Source: a virus. Taken from it: DNA of 28,440 nt. Both the position numbers and the translations under genes were made by a program. The DNA lies in IMG/VR virus record IMGVR_UViG_3300007539_000140, positions 1 through 28,440 of that record. One strand, 5' to 3'. Every line of letters starts with the position of its first letter. The first letter of the stretch is position 1. This document shows, in pieces, positions 17,451-23,817 of the stretch. The notes beneath the pieces were generated by a model. The model did no database searches. It saw nothing but the letters and a program-made list of their open reading frames with translations, and was not told the DNA's origin.

Positions 17451-17855
17451 TTACTTATCTTCTTTTAATACAAATTGTGCTCCTACCACAGATAGTTTTG
17501 AGATAATCTCTCTTTGTAGTTCTATAATCATAGCCTCCAACTGGTCATTTCTTTTTTCCATAGTATCTGCTAAGGATTGAAGTGACTCCACTTTCTGCTG
17601 TAAAGAATTTACCTCATCTGGATTTTTCCCTATGATGGTATATATTACCACAGACAGACTCCCAACTATCATACCGATAATAGATACAAATATATCCTTG
17701 TTTGCAGAAGGGATGTCATTGAATGCTAAAAAAAGCATAAGTCCTACTACGAGTATAAATACGCCTGCAGCACCTATATAATGTCGTAAATCTTTGTTTT
17801 TCATCTTTGGTCTTTGTTTTTGATCTGGTCTTTTAATCAATGTCTCTTTGCTCAT
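17451..17855 (-). CDS. Two-TM coiled-coil membrane protein, possible second holin or spanin-like protein (134 aa)
   Basis: A basic N-terminal tail of about 25 residues (KRPDQKQRPKMKNKDLRHY) precedes two membrane segments, about 28-45 (AAGVFILVVGLMLFLAF) and 56-75 (FVSIIGMIVGSLSVVIYTII). These are followed by a coiled coil of about 50 residues (VNSLQQKVESLQSLADTMEK and on). It overlaps the M15 peptidase gene by 4 nt (ATGA) and lies directly before the 3-TM holin gene. Two spans with a long coiled coil suit a class II holin, an antiholin or a membrane anchor. No sequence family could be named. Confidence 0.65.
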   Translation of the reverse strand: MSKETLIKRPDQKQRPKMKNKDLRHYIGAAGVFILVVGLMLFLAFNDIPSANKDIFVSIIGMIVGSLSVVIYTIIGKNPDEVNSLQQKVESLQSLADTMEKRNDQLEAMIIELQREIISKLSVVGAQFVLKEDK

Positions 17856-18307
17856 ATCAGTTCGTATTTAGTTTTTCCGTTTAATTTATATGCTTTCAAA
17901 CATCTATTTCTATTTTGATCTTCACTCACGTAGCTAACGTGTATCCAATCAGGATTTTCTTCGTCTCCAAACTCCCATATGAGTTGATCAAAATTCAAAT
18001 TGTCTTTAATGTACTTAAACATCTCAGCATTTGTAGCGTGCCCATGAATGTCGTCTAGGTCAATTGCTCTACCCTGGCAATGTTGTGATCTAGAACTTCC
18101 GCCAATAGCACGGTTTAATTCTTCACACCTGTAAAAGCTATTCACTCTTATAGGTCCTCCAACCCATTCACGCAGAGGTTGGAATATTTTGTTTGCAACT
18201 AATTCCATGTTGCCTATTGTATATCCGTCAGGGGTATTGTCTATACCCAATCTTCGTGCCGTATTACTTCTAGTCGCTTCCTTTAAGCTTAGGTTTGTCG
18301 ATATCAT
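17852..18307 (-). CDS. Endolysin: D-Ala-D-Ala carboxypeptidase-type M15 zinc peptidase (151 aa)
   Basis: The whole protein matches the M15 peptidase plan. It has LSLKEATRSNTARRLGIDN at the start, LREWVGGPIRVNSFYRCEEL with LNRAIGG in the middle, then the zinc motif SQHCQGRAIDLD (H76 and D83). The final ligand region DWIHVS (H123) comes last, and E112 in WEF is a candidate catalytic acid. Such enzymes cut peptide bonds of peptidoglycan, so this is the likely lysis enzyme. It has no signal peptide and would depend on the holin encoded two genes downstream. The first 38 nt overlap the end of the 249-aa gene, but the LSLKEA block begins right after the chosen ATG, which supports this start. Confidence 0.88.
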   Translation of the reverse strand: MISTNLSLKEATRSNTARRLGIDNTPDGYTIGNMELVANKIFQPLREWVGGPIRVNSFYRCEELNRAIGGSSRSQHCQGRAIDLDDIHGHATNAEMFKYIKDNLNFDQLIWEFGDEENPDWIHVSYVSEDQNRNRCLKAYKLNGKTKYELI

Positions 18308-19019
18308 TTGTGATTGAATTATGCATTGGACATTTTTTAGAAGCTAAATAGTATTCTTTAGCAGGAAATATCCTACCGATCATGTTAGACGTTTTCATAA
18401 AGTAGTCATAATTTGGTTCCTCTACAAATCTAACAGGACCTGATGGACTATAAACCATCGCCAAAGGAAACCCTTTAGGTATCGTTATTGTTCTGTCAAC
18501 ACTTTTATTTACAAACATATTACAGTTTAAACCTGTAGCCCTGTCTGGAAGTATAGGCAGCAGTCCTGGTGCAGTTACAAGTTCTTGTTGTTGGTCCCAA
18601 TAAAAGGGCTGCATCCATACTAAATCAAACCTATGCTCGTTTGTCATCACCGATAATGGAAACTCCCATTTTAGGTTCATCCAATTAGGGTCAAACTCTG
18701 TACCCATTTGACTTCTAGGCTCTATCTCTTCATGTGTATGTGACTGAAACCTTACAGCATTCTCATCTGCAACGTAGCATTCGTATCCTGACGGTCCTAC
18801 AACTAATTCAACTTCACATGGAGATTTTATTAGGTAGGAGTTTTGCCACATATACAAGAAAGAAACGCATGTCTTTACAGACACATGTTTCGTATCTTCA
18901 AACTTTTCTGCTTCTACATTCTTATACCAATCAGGTAAAGCTTTTAAAGCAGGCACTACGTAATCTTTTAAGGAGTATTCCTCTGACCCTGTGTAGTGAT
19001 ACAAAACGTCATGATTCAT
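18270..19019 (-). CDS. Uncharacterised beta-rich phage protein, DUF6065-like pattern (249 aa)
   Basis: The sequence has an N-terminal ALKALPDWYKNVEAEK, then KTCVSFLYMWQNSYLIKSPC, NLKWEFPLSVMT and IPKGFPLAMVYSPSG. This order (acidic start, K-x-C-x-x-F with an aliphatic exit, L-K-x-x-x-P-x-x-x-x-T, and I-P-x-G-x-P-x-A) reminds me of a widespread phage family of about 230 aa, DUF6065. The match is from memory and not tested. It ends with a Lys-rich tail that includes KKCPMHNS. The gene overlaps its neighbours on both sides (11 and 38 nt) and sits between small membrane-protein genes and the endolysin. The role is unknown. Confidence 0.6.
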   Translation of the reverse strand: MNHDVLYHYTGSEEYSLKDYVVPALKALPDWYKNVEAEKFEDTKHVSVKTCVSFLYMWQNSYLIKSPCEVELVVGPSGYECYVADENAVRFQSHTHEEIEPRSQMGTEFDPNWMNLKWEFPLSVMTNEHRFDLVWMQPFYWDQQQELVTAPGLLPILPDRATGLNCNMFVNKSVDRTITIPKGFPLAMVYSPSGPVRFVEEPNYDYFMKTSNMIGRIFPAKEYYLASKKCPMHNSITNDIDKPKLKGSD

Positions 19020-19182
19020 TTGTTTTCTTTCGATTATATTTCCACATTAAATACCATTTATGGATTGTATAACCAATGGCGGTAAAACCAAGCATGACGC
19101 TTAATGCTGCGTCTATATCTAGTAGCGATATCGTAATCGCAAACGAATTAATTCCCCAGATCTTCAAATCTACGATATCCAT
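19009..19182 (-). CDS. Small membrane protein (57 aa)
   Basis: The chosen start is the ATG at 19180-19182, one base after the stop of the 104-aa gene (TAAGATG); a longer frame to 19245 would overlap that gene by 62 nt. The protein begins MDIVDLKIWGINSFAITI and has a hydrophobic stretch over residues about 9-42, perhaps two short spans (SFAITISLLDIDAALSVMLG and FTAIGYTIHKWYLMW). It ends in a basic tail YNRKKTNES. No family is recognised. Confidence 0.6.
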   Translation of the reverse strand: MDIVDLKIWGINSFAITISLLDIDAALSVMLGFTAIGYTIHKWYLMWKYNRKKTNES

Positions 19183-19183
19183 C

Positions 19184-19498
19184 TTATTTGTTAGACTTTT
19201 TTCTTCCTGGTCTTTTCTTACCAGAAAAAGCTTTTGGCACATCACCTATTTGATTACCAACTTCTTTTATTGCAGAGCCTACATCACTTAGCTCGGATTG
19301 TAAGCGGTCCTTTGTTTCTTTAAGATCTTGTTTTAATTCTTGTATTTCTTTTTCCACGGCATCTGGAATCCAGTCTTTGTCCTCATCTTTCAAAAAGGCA
19401 GTCTTTATCCATCCGATCTTGTTTAGAGCCATCGCTACTAAAAACACGACTAGTGTAAACACTAAAGCACATAGTAATATAATTGCAAACTCTTTCAT
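19184..19498 (-). CDS. Membrane-anchored coiled-coil protein with an Asp-rich loop (104 aa)
   Basis: One strong membrane segment lies at residues 4-26 (FAIILLCALVFTLVVFLVAM). It is followed by DEDKDWIPDAVEKEI, an Asp-rich loop of the D-x-D-x-D-x-I-P-D type known from calcium-binding thrombospondin type 3 repeats. Then comes a coiled coil of about 45 residues (IQELKQDLKETKDRLQSELS) and a basic tail KKRPGRKKSNK. The start overlaps the preceding 39-aa gene by 4 nt (ATGA). A single TM plus coiled coil near the lysis genes could suit a spanin or a membrane tether. The calcium idea is speculative because only one loop is present. Confidence 0.65.
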   Translation of the reverse strand: MKEFAIILLCALVFTLVVFLVAMALNKIGWIKTAFLKDEDKDWIPDAVEKEIQELKQDLKETKDRLQSELSDVGSAIKEVGNQIGDVPKAFSGKKRPGRKKSNK

Positions 19499-19614
19499 CC
19501 TCTCTTACGTTTTTTCAAAACCTTAAAATCAGATCCTGTTATTTTGTTGTAAGGTTTTGCAGCAGAGGCAATCTTCATTTGTTTCCCAGTAAGTTTTTTA
19601 TTTCCGTGTTTCAT
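19495..19614 (-). CDS. Tiny basic protein (39 aa)
   Basis: An ATG at 19612-19614 opens a 39-codon frame ending TGA at 19495. The sequence KKLTGKQMKIASAAKPYNKI followed by TGSDFKVLKKRKRG has the LTGKQ-x-x-IA...P-x-x-KI-x-x-x-DF pattern that I recall from short proteins of marine phages. It overlaps both neighbours by ATGA, giving a run of coupled tiny genes. The function is unknown; the charge suggests binding to nucleic acid or a place inside the virion. Confidence 0.65.
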   Translation of the reverse strand: MKHGNKKLTGKQMKIASAAKPYNKITGSDFKVLKKRKRG

Positions 19615-19745
19615 GATCTTGATCCTCTCCTTTTTTTAGTTGACTTGGGAACACAGTTAGGTACTTTACGGCCATTCTTCGTTTTCATTCCAATTGGCTC
19701 GTAACCCTTCCAACAAGTGTTCTTCATTTTTTTTCTTGTCGCCAT
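19611..19745 (-). CDS. Tiny basic protein with two Cys (44 aa)
   Basis: The frame from the ATG at 19743-19745 to TGA at 19611 encodes MATRKKMKNTCWKGYEPIGM and then KTKNGRKVPNCVPKSTKK. The C-W-x-G-Y-x-x-x-G-M-K-x-K-x-G-x-x-V-P-N-C-V-P-K pattern is one I recognise from many phage and algal-virus mini-proteins, without a known function. Its ATG overlaps the TAA of the 16-codon frame before it, and its TGA overlaps the ATG of the next gene. Confidence 0.7.
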   Translation of the reverse strand: MATRKKMKNTCWKGYEPIGMKTKNGRKVPNCVPKSTKKRRGSRS

Positions 19746-19795
19746 TATTTCTTAGGTTTTACTTTTGGCTTCTTCTTCTTTTTATTGTAAGGCAT
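19745..19795 (-). CDS. Lysine-rich micro-ORF (16 aa)
   Basis: A 16-codon frame (MPYNKKKKKPKVKPKK) begins 2 nt after the stop of the 55-aa gene and ends in a TAA that overlaps the ATG of the 44-aa gene. Nine of sixteen residues are Lys. Its exact fit between two genes, with coupled start and stop, suggests that it is translated. It may serve only to couple translation. The call rests on layout alone. Confidence 0.4.
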   Translation of the reverse strand: MPYNKKKKKPKVKPKK

Positions 19796-19797
19796 AA

Positions 19798-19965
19798 TTA
19801 AGTGCTTTTAGAGTTTTTATAAGGAAACAACTCATTTAGTTTTTTTCTACGCTGTTCACAGCCACATGGTCTGTTTGTTATTTCAGATATCTTGTTCACG
19901 GTTTTTTTTATACCCATGATTTCCGTTAAGCTAGAAACAGTGTCGCCTAAACCTTGATGAGCCAT
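19798..19965 (-). CDS. Small Cys-containing protein, first gene of the late unit (55 aa)
   Basis: The frame from the ATG at 19963-19965 to TAA at 19798 encodes MAHQGLGDTVSSLTEIMGIK and ends with RPCGCEQRRKKLNELFPYKN. The pattern G-D-x-[IV]...G-I-K-K...CGC-x-x-R-x-x-x-LN-x-x-FPY is one I have seen in small proteins of marine phages near tail and terminase genes. The CGC could bind a metal. The gene lies directly behind the divergent promoter region and probably starts the long leftward transcript. Confidence 0.7.
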   Translation of the reverse strand: MAHQGLGDTVSSLTEIMGIKKTVNKISEITNRPCGCEQRRKKLNELFPYKNSKST

Positions 19966-19980
19966 ACTTGTTATTTTCTA

Positions 19981-19997
19981 CAAAGATAACAAATTTA
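19981..19997 (-). promoter_or_regulatory. Candidate late promoter, two overlapping -7 boxes (TATCTTTG, TAAATTTG)
   Basis: On the minus strand TAAATTTG (19990-19997) and TATCTTTG (19981-19988) both match TAnnTTTG exactly and lie 16-32 nt before the first ATG of the leftward late unit. A TTG further upstream, inside the divergent gene's start region, is about 24 nt from the first box, slightly long for a -33 element. The short leader of about 10 nt after the second box fits the leader-poor starts seen elsewhere in the window. Confidence 0.45.
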
Positions 19998-20004
19998 TAA
20001 GTTG

Positions 20005-20012
20005 TATATTTG
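20005..20012 (+). promoter_or_regulatory. Candidate promoter TATATTTG for the winged-helix-like gene
   Basis: TATATTTG matches the Bacteroidetes -7 consensus exactly and would start transcription near 20017-20020, about 10 nt before the ATG at 20028. It overlaps a TTG at 20010 that could be read as an alternative start codon. Because that TTG lies inside the -7 box it is unlikely to be used. No clear -33 TTG is seen at 17-23 nt. Confidence 0.5.
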
Positions 20013-20027
20013 GGTAAAACACAACGG

Positions 20028-20507
20028 ATGTACAAAGCATTTTACCTGCATAAAAAACCAAAGCAAACTAAAAAATACACACAAAGAGAAAAAGAAAACA
20101 ACTACTTGAAGAACTGGAGAGTAGTTAGATATTACATACAAAAGAAGTATGATCTCAATATAAAAGAACTAGAAATGATCTTGTATTTGTATGACATGGG
20201 ATTGTTCACTAGAAAAGATTTGTATGATTACGGAAGGATATGTAGTTGGGGAAACAACGTTGTAACATTACTTAAGGATAGAGGACTTATAACCATGTGG
20301 ATGAAAGATCCAGGAAGGAAGAAAGATTTGTTTCACCTTACGCAGAAAGCAAAGCTTATATGTAATCACGCATACAAAAAGTTAAATGGGGAAGAAATAA
20401 TCTCTGAAAACCCATACAGGAACGAAATATTCAAAGGAACTACAAAGATTGATAAGGCTTACAAAAAGCTAATTAAGATGATGAACTCTCGTCACGAAGA
20501 AAAATAG
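20028..20507 (+). CDS. Winged-helix-like protein, putative regulator (159 aa)
   Basis: The central part has three helices and a wing. Helices are near residues 39-58 of the 159-aa form (LNIKELEMILYLYDMGLFTR), followed by LYDYGRICSWGNNVVTLLKD as the likely recognition region. LITMWMKDPGRKKDLFHLTQ looks like the wing strands, and a helical tail KAKLICNHAYKKLNGEEI follows. Both ends are strongly basic. The layout is similar to MarR-like winged helices and to small DNA-binding proteins I recall in flavobacterial phages. I chose the ATG at 20028 because an earlier TTG at 20010 falls in the promoter. It stands alone between two leftward units, and its last 35 nt overlap the 3' end of the convergent HTH gene. 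A switch between gene sets is a possible role. Confidence 0.6.
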   Translation: MYKAFYLHKKPKQTKKYTQREKENNYLKNWRVVRYYIQKKYDLNIKELEMILYLYDMGLFTRKDLYDYGRICSWGNNVVTLLKDRGLITMWMKDPGRKKDLFHLTQKAKLICNHAYKKLNGEEIISENPYRNEIFKGTTKIDKAYKKLIKMMNSRHEEK

Positions 20508-21225
20508 TTATAGCTTTTTTAATAAGAGAATAGTCTCGTATAGATGTCAGCTCTTTTAATGCCCTGACCTTTAACCCTTCTCCGTTGCTAGTTAGCAATT
20601 CTATGTTCTCAAGTAAAATTCTAATTTTTTGTTCTTCTCTTGTCAACTCATTGTATCGTTTCATTTTATCTCTTGTCTCTTTGTTTATTAATCTACTAAC
20701 TGTTGAGGTGCTGCAATTCAAATAACTTGCAATCGACCTAGATGTGGAAACAATTAACTGATCCCTTAAGGTGTCTATTGCAAGCAACACATCTATATTT
20801 GTGAACTTACAACCTCTTCTTATTACCTGAGCTGTTATAGATAACTTTTCTTCTGTAGATATTATTCTCTCAGGATTAAACACAACCCTCCTGTGTCTCC
20901 TGCAATAAGGTTTTTTCCTAGTAAAGAATATCTGTCTTAAAAAATGTTCTATCCTGGCTTTGCCATAAGTACGTATACACATACCAGAGTCTCTAGACCC
21001 TAGCCAGCAAAAATAACCTAAGTAGATTTCAAAATCAACATCACTATTGAGGTGCAAAAAAACTTCAGCTAGATACATCAGCTCATCAAACGATCCTATT
21101 TTCTTAGATATGTTTGTTAGAGAATAATGTTCTACTGGATTATCGTAAAAGACAAAGTCCATATCTTGAAAGTCATGTATCGTTTCAAGTATGAACTTAT
21201 CGTCTTCAAAGTCAAATAATACCAC
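20473..21225 (-). CDS. Helix-turn-helix protein, last gene of the chaperonin operon (250 aa)
   Basis: The N-terminal 100 residues are acidic and aromatic (DFEDDKFILETIHDFQDMDF). A basic linker follows (FTRKKPYCRRHRRVVFN), then a clear helix-turn-helix at about 160-183 with TSRSIASYLNCSTSTVSRLI, where SIASYL and STVSRL form the two helices. The rest is helical and charged, ending in four Ser. The start is a GTG (cac at 21223-21225) that overlaps the groES stop by one base; no closer ATG exists before residue 22. A DNA-binding role as transcription or replication regulator is likely. Its 3' end overlaps the convergent winged-helix-like gene by 35 nt, so their mRNAs would be complementary there. 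Confidence 0.6.
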   Translation of the reverse strand: MVLFDFEDDKFILETIHDFQDMDFVFYDNPVEHYSLTNISKKIGSFDELMYLAEVFLHLNSDVDFEIYLGYFCWLGSRDSGMCIRTYGKARIEHFLRQIFFTRKKPYCRRHRRVVFNPERIISTEEKLSITAQVIRRGCKFTNIDVLLAIDTLRDQLIVSTSRSIASYLNCSTSTVSRLINKETRDKMKRYNELTREEQKIRILLENIELLTSNGEGLKVRALKELTSIRDYSLIKKAITIFLRDESSSS

Positions 21226-21485
21226 TACAGTTTGATAACAATATGCGACTCATTTATTACCTCATATATATCATCCTCGTTAACACGGAGCTGAGAACTA
21301 GCAGCGATGTCGTAATACACGGAGTCTCCAACGACCAAATCATCTACTTCACTGCCTACGCTAATAACCTCTGCTAGTTTATGTCTCACTCCTTTATCTG
21401 TAACATCAGTGATTACCAAACCTAGTTTGTCTTTCACTTCTTCTTCTTTTCTTTTGAGTACAACCCATTTTCCTAGTGCATTCAT
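21225..21485 (-). CDS. groES: Co-chaperonin GroES (86 aa)
   Basis: A short Cpn10: GKWVVLKRKEEEVKDKLGLV covers strand 1 and the mobile loop, with LGLVIT in the place of the usual GGI-V-L. Then AEVISVGSEVDDLVVGDSVY matches the G-E-V and G-D-x-V blocks, and the roof region is short. It caps GroEL rings during folding. It follows groEL with a 4-nt ATGA overlap, the reverse of the usual bacterial groES-groEL order. At 86 aa it is slightly shorter than bacterial GroES (about 95). Its pairing with the adjacent GroEL is inferred from the coupling. Confidence 0.88.
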   Translation of the reverse strand: MNALGKWVVLKRKEEEVKDKLGLVITDVTDKGVRHKLAEVISVGSEVDDLVVGDSVYYDIAASSQLRVNEDDIYEVINESHIVIKL

Positions 21486-23101
21486 TCTTCGTCTTTTGGT
21501 AGTTCTCTTTTATTTGTTACTATACAATTAGTTTGTAAAACTATCTCAGCTACAGACAAAGCATTCTTAAATGCGGTTGTAGTCACTTTCGCTGGATCTA
21601 TAATTCCAGACTTGTACATATCTACGGTTTGTTTTTCTATAACATCAAAACCTGTTTCTATAGGTTTATCAGCCATATCCCTAAGTATGTCATCAACCTC
21701 TGCTCCTGTCTTTCCTGAGTTAATCATGATCGTTGCAATAGGAGAAGTTAAAGAGTTGTACAGTATAAATGCTGCGGCATCATGTTCTTGATCAGAGGAA
21801 GGCTTCATGTTTTTCTTAAACAAATAAATGCTTGCGTGATAAAGCGCAGCTCCGCCTCCTGGTAAAATACCTTCTTCTAATGCAGCTCTTGTTGCGCATA
21901 CAGCGTCATCAACTCTGTCTTTCTTTTCCTTCAGCTCTACTTCAGTGTAAGCTCCTACATATATAGTTGCAACTCCACCAGCAAGTCTACTGATTCTATC
22001 CTTGTAGTGCCAGTTGTTGTGAGGATCATCTTTACTATCTAAAAGAGACTTTACTACTTTAGCTTGATCCTTTATCTCTTTTGACGTAGTACCGTCTAGC
22101 GTTAGTATTGTGTGGTTGGCGGAGGATACTACTTTTTTTACCGATCCCATGTTACCTACACCCACGTTGGTCCAATCAACTCCTGTGTCATCTGAAACTA
22201 CGGTAGCACCTGTCATCACGGCTAAGTCTTCTAATAACTCCAGGCGATTCGAGCCCACTCCTTCAGGAGCCACCACACAGATGTCAAGTGCACCACGTAG
22301 TTTGTTGTTGTTAATATTGGCCATTACGTTTTGTTCCACTTCCCCTACGATAAGTAAAGGACGCTTCTGCGTAATAGATGCCTCTAAGTAGAACTGTATA
22401 TCAGCCCACTTCTTTATTTCTTTGTCAGCTACAAGTACAAGAGCATTCTCCAAGACACATAAAGACTTCTCTCTATCAGTAATAAGATAGTTGCTTGCGT
22501 ACCCTCTTTTTATTCTGGTACCGTCAACTACTTTTACATATGTCTTTTGATTGGATGAGGTCTCTATACTCACAGCACCATCTGTTCCTACTTTCTGAAA
22601 AGCCTCTGCAACTACACGTCCAAGTAATGGGTCGTTGTTAGCAGAAATGGTAGCTACAGACTGTAACTGTTTTTTAGTTACTTTCTTTGTGTTATCCTTG
22701 AGGTACTTTAATATGTCCTCACCGATAGCTCTCATTCTTTCTCTGACAACATTGTGGTTGAGGTGGGGTTCACCTTGCATTTTATCAGTAGCGTGTTTTA
22801 TTATGTCTTGAGCTAATACAACTGAAGTAGTTGTTCCGTCTCCTGCAATATCTCCTGTCTTCACAGATGCATCTCTAATTATAGACGCACCCATATGTTC
22901 TACTGGGTGAGATAGGTTAATTGATTTTGCAACAGTCACACCGTCTTTTGTAACGTGTGGTTTACCGAAGTCGTCTTCAATAATTACTGTTTTCCCTGCA
23001 GCTCCTAAAGTTGTTTTGACTGCGTTTGCTAGTGTGTTGATTCCTTGACGCAGGAATAAATTGGCTTCGTCTCCGAAGTCTACGAATTTTTCTATTGGCA
23101 T
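21482..23101 (-). CDS. groEL: Chaperonin GroEL (539 aa)
   Basis: This is a full-length Cpn60. The ATP site is intact: LGAAGKTVIIEDDFGKPHVT at 32-51, TKDG (D53), GDGTTT at 87-92 (D88), and RVDDA with D399, the residue equivalent to E. coli D398. GILPGGGAAL at 411-420 is present. The apical domain keeps RGYASNY (199-205, with both Tyr of the substrate- and GroES-binding face) and an extra-polar helix NVMANINNNKLRG. The usual C-terminal GGM repeats are missing; the protein ends KRELPKDEE. It probably folds phage proteins, perhaps the giant virion proteins. It is not a host fragment, since it sits within a compact phage operon with groES and an HTH gene, and the start follows a phage-type promoter region. 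Confidence 0.95.
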   Translation of the reverse strand: MPIEKFVDFGDEANLFLRQGINTLANAVKTTLGAAGKTVIIEDDFGKPHVTKDGVTVAKSINLSHPVEHMGASIIRDASVKTGDIAGDGTTTSVVLAQDIIKHATDKMQGEPHLNHNVVRERMRAIGEDILKYLKDNTKKVTKKQLQSVATISANNDPLLGRVVAEAFQKVGTDGAVSIETSSNQKTYVKVVDGTRIKRGYASNYLITDREKSLCVLENALVLVADKEIKKWADIQFYLEASITQKRPLLIVGEVEQNVMANINNNKLRGALDICVVAPEGVGSNRLELLEDLAVMTGATVVSDDTGVDWTNVGVGNMGSVKKVVSSANHTILTLDGTTSKEIKDQAKVVKSLLDSKDDPHNNWHYKDRISRLAGGVATIYVGAYTEVELKEKKDRVDDAVCATRAALEEGILPGGGAALYHASIYLFKKNMKPSSDQEHDAAAFILYNSLTSPIATIMINSGKTGAEVDDILRDMADKPIETGFDVIEKQTVDMYKSGIIDPAKVTTTAFKNALSVAEIVLQTNCIVTNKRELPKDEE

Positions 23102-23148
23102 AGTAGTTAAATTAAGTTAGATTATAATAGTCGTTGTTATCCTCCCAC

Positions 23149-23172
23149 GATACTTCTATCGAGATTAGTATC
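23149..23172 (-). promoter_or_regulatory. Inverted repeat GATACT-N12-AGTATC at the groEL start region
   Basis: GATACT (23167-23172 on the minus strand) and AGTATC (23149-23154) are perfect complements separated by 12 nt and lie immediately downstream of the groEL -7 box. This is where the initially transcribed bases would be. It could be an operator or a 5' hairpin of the groEL mRNA. It is not a CIRCE element. A six-base palindrome of this kind can arise by chance. Confidence 0.35.
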
Positions 23173-23179
23173 AAATGTA
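23172..23179 (-). promoter_or_regulatory. Candidate groEL promoter -7 box TACATTTG
   Basis: TACATTTG matches TAnnTTTG exactly and lies 71 nt before the groEL ATG in the 177-nt gap between groEL and the 98-aa gene. The -33 region is poor: the nearest TTG is only 12 nt upstream. The gap contains no gene, so an internal promoter that raises groEL expression apart from the upstream genes is plausible. A GGGAGG in the leader is too far (about 40 nt) from the ATG to act as its ribosome binding site. Confidence 0.4.
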
Positions 23180-23278
23180 CGCAAAATCCATCAATATCCC
23201 TAGTTTTTGGGTTAGTTAGTATTTCTGCTCCTAATAATATTGAGTAAGGTGGTTGGATTATAATTTTGAATGTGGTCA

Positions 23279-23575
23279 TTACTTTGCTTTCCTAGATTTT
23301 GGCGATGACTTAGTTGAGCCTCCTTTACCTGCCCACAGGTTTTTACAAGCCCAATACCTTGCCGACAACTTATTTGTTGCGGTAGCGCACTTGTGTCTAG
23401 CCTTAAAAGACTTTCTTGCTGCCTTGGAGTAGTTATGTCCGTATCCAGTAGCACCAAAGTGTATTAATTTTTCAGTTCCACCAGAACAAGCTTTGACCAT
23501 TTTCTTCTTACCTGGTCTTGTGCTTTTCCTGGGTTTGTTACAGGGCATGTCTTTTTTGGAAGTTTTCTTAGCCAT
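23279..23575 (-). CDS. Basic Cys-containing phage protein, DUF6321-like (98 aa)
   Basis: A Lys/Arg-rich protein that begins with KKDMPCNKPRKSTRPGKKKM, continues VKACSGGTEKLIHFGATGYG and has KSFKARHKCATATNKLSARY followed by WACKNLW. The order (M-P-C-N-K-P-R, V-K-A-C-x-G-G-x-E-K-x-I-x-F-G, and R-K-S-F-K-A-R-H...S-A-x-Y-W-A) is the DUF6321 pattern as I remember it from phages. Cys residues lie at 12, 30, 63 and 77 and could bind a metal. It starts directly after the stop of the TM-coiled-coil gene (TAAATG). The role is unknown, perhaps binding to nucleic acid or the virion. Confidence 0.7.
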   Translation of the reverse strand: MAKKTSKKDMPCNKPRKSTRPGKKKMVKACSGGTEKLIHFGATGYGHNYSKAARKSFKARHKCATATNKLSARYWACKNLWAGKGGSTKSSPKSRKAK

Positions 23576-23812
23576 TTACTTTTTCTTAAAAGCTTCTAGT
23601 AATCCTCTTTCGTATTCTAGCTGTTTCTCTATCTCAAGGATTCTATCCTCTAGGTCTGATATAACAACAATCTTCTTGTCCAATCTTTCGTGTACCGTAT
23701 GCAGCTCATTCTTCAAGGCGGTGAACTCAGAAAAAAGTCCGCCTGCTGTGAACACAGCTAGAGTAATAGACAACACAAAAGACAGGTTGTTCTTTATAAA
23801 AGTGTCAGCCAC
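23576..23812 (-). CDS. Single-TM coiled-coil protein (78 aa)
   Basis: One hydrophobic segment spans about residues 9-27 (NLSFVLSITLAVFTAGGLF). It is followed by a heptad-patterned coiled coil (LKNELHTVHERLDKKIVVIS and IEKQLEYERGLLEAF) and a Lys tail. The start is a GTG at 23810-23812, five bases after the stop of the CDGSH-like gene; an overlapping ATG is in another frame. It is probably a membrane-tethered dimer. No family is recognised. Confidence 0.6.
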   Translation of the reverse strand: MADTFIKNNLSFVLSITLAVFTAGGLFSEFTALKNELHTVHERLDKKIVVISDLEDRILEIEKQLEYERGLLEAFKKK

Positions 23813-23817
23813 ATCGT

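Noticed and set aside
20010-20027. TTG at 20010 as the start of the winged-helix-like gene
   Set aside because: It falls inside the predicted -7 box TATATTTG; the ATG at 20028 is just downstream.
23149-23172. CIRCE heat-shock operator before groEL
   Set aside because: The inverted repeat is GATACT-N12-AGTATC, not TTAGCACTC-N9-GAGTGCTAA.
23212-23457. 81-codon frame on the minus strand
   Set aside because: It overlaps the basic 98-aa DUF6321-like gene in another frame and lacks any recognisable feature.
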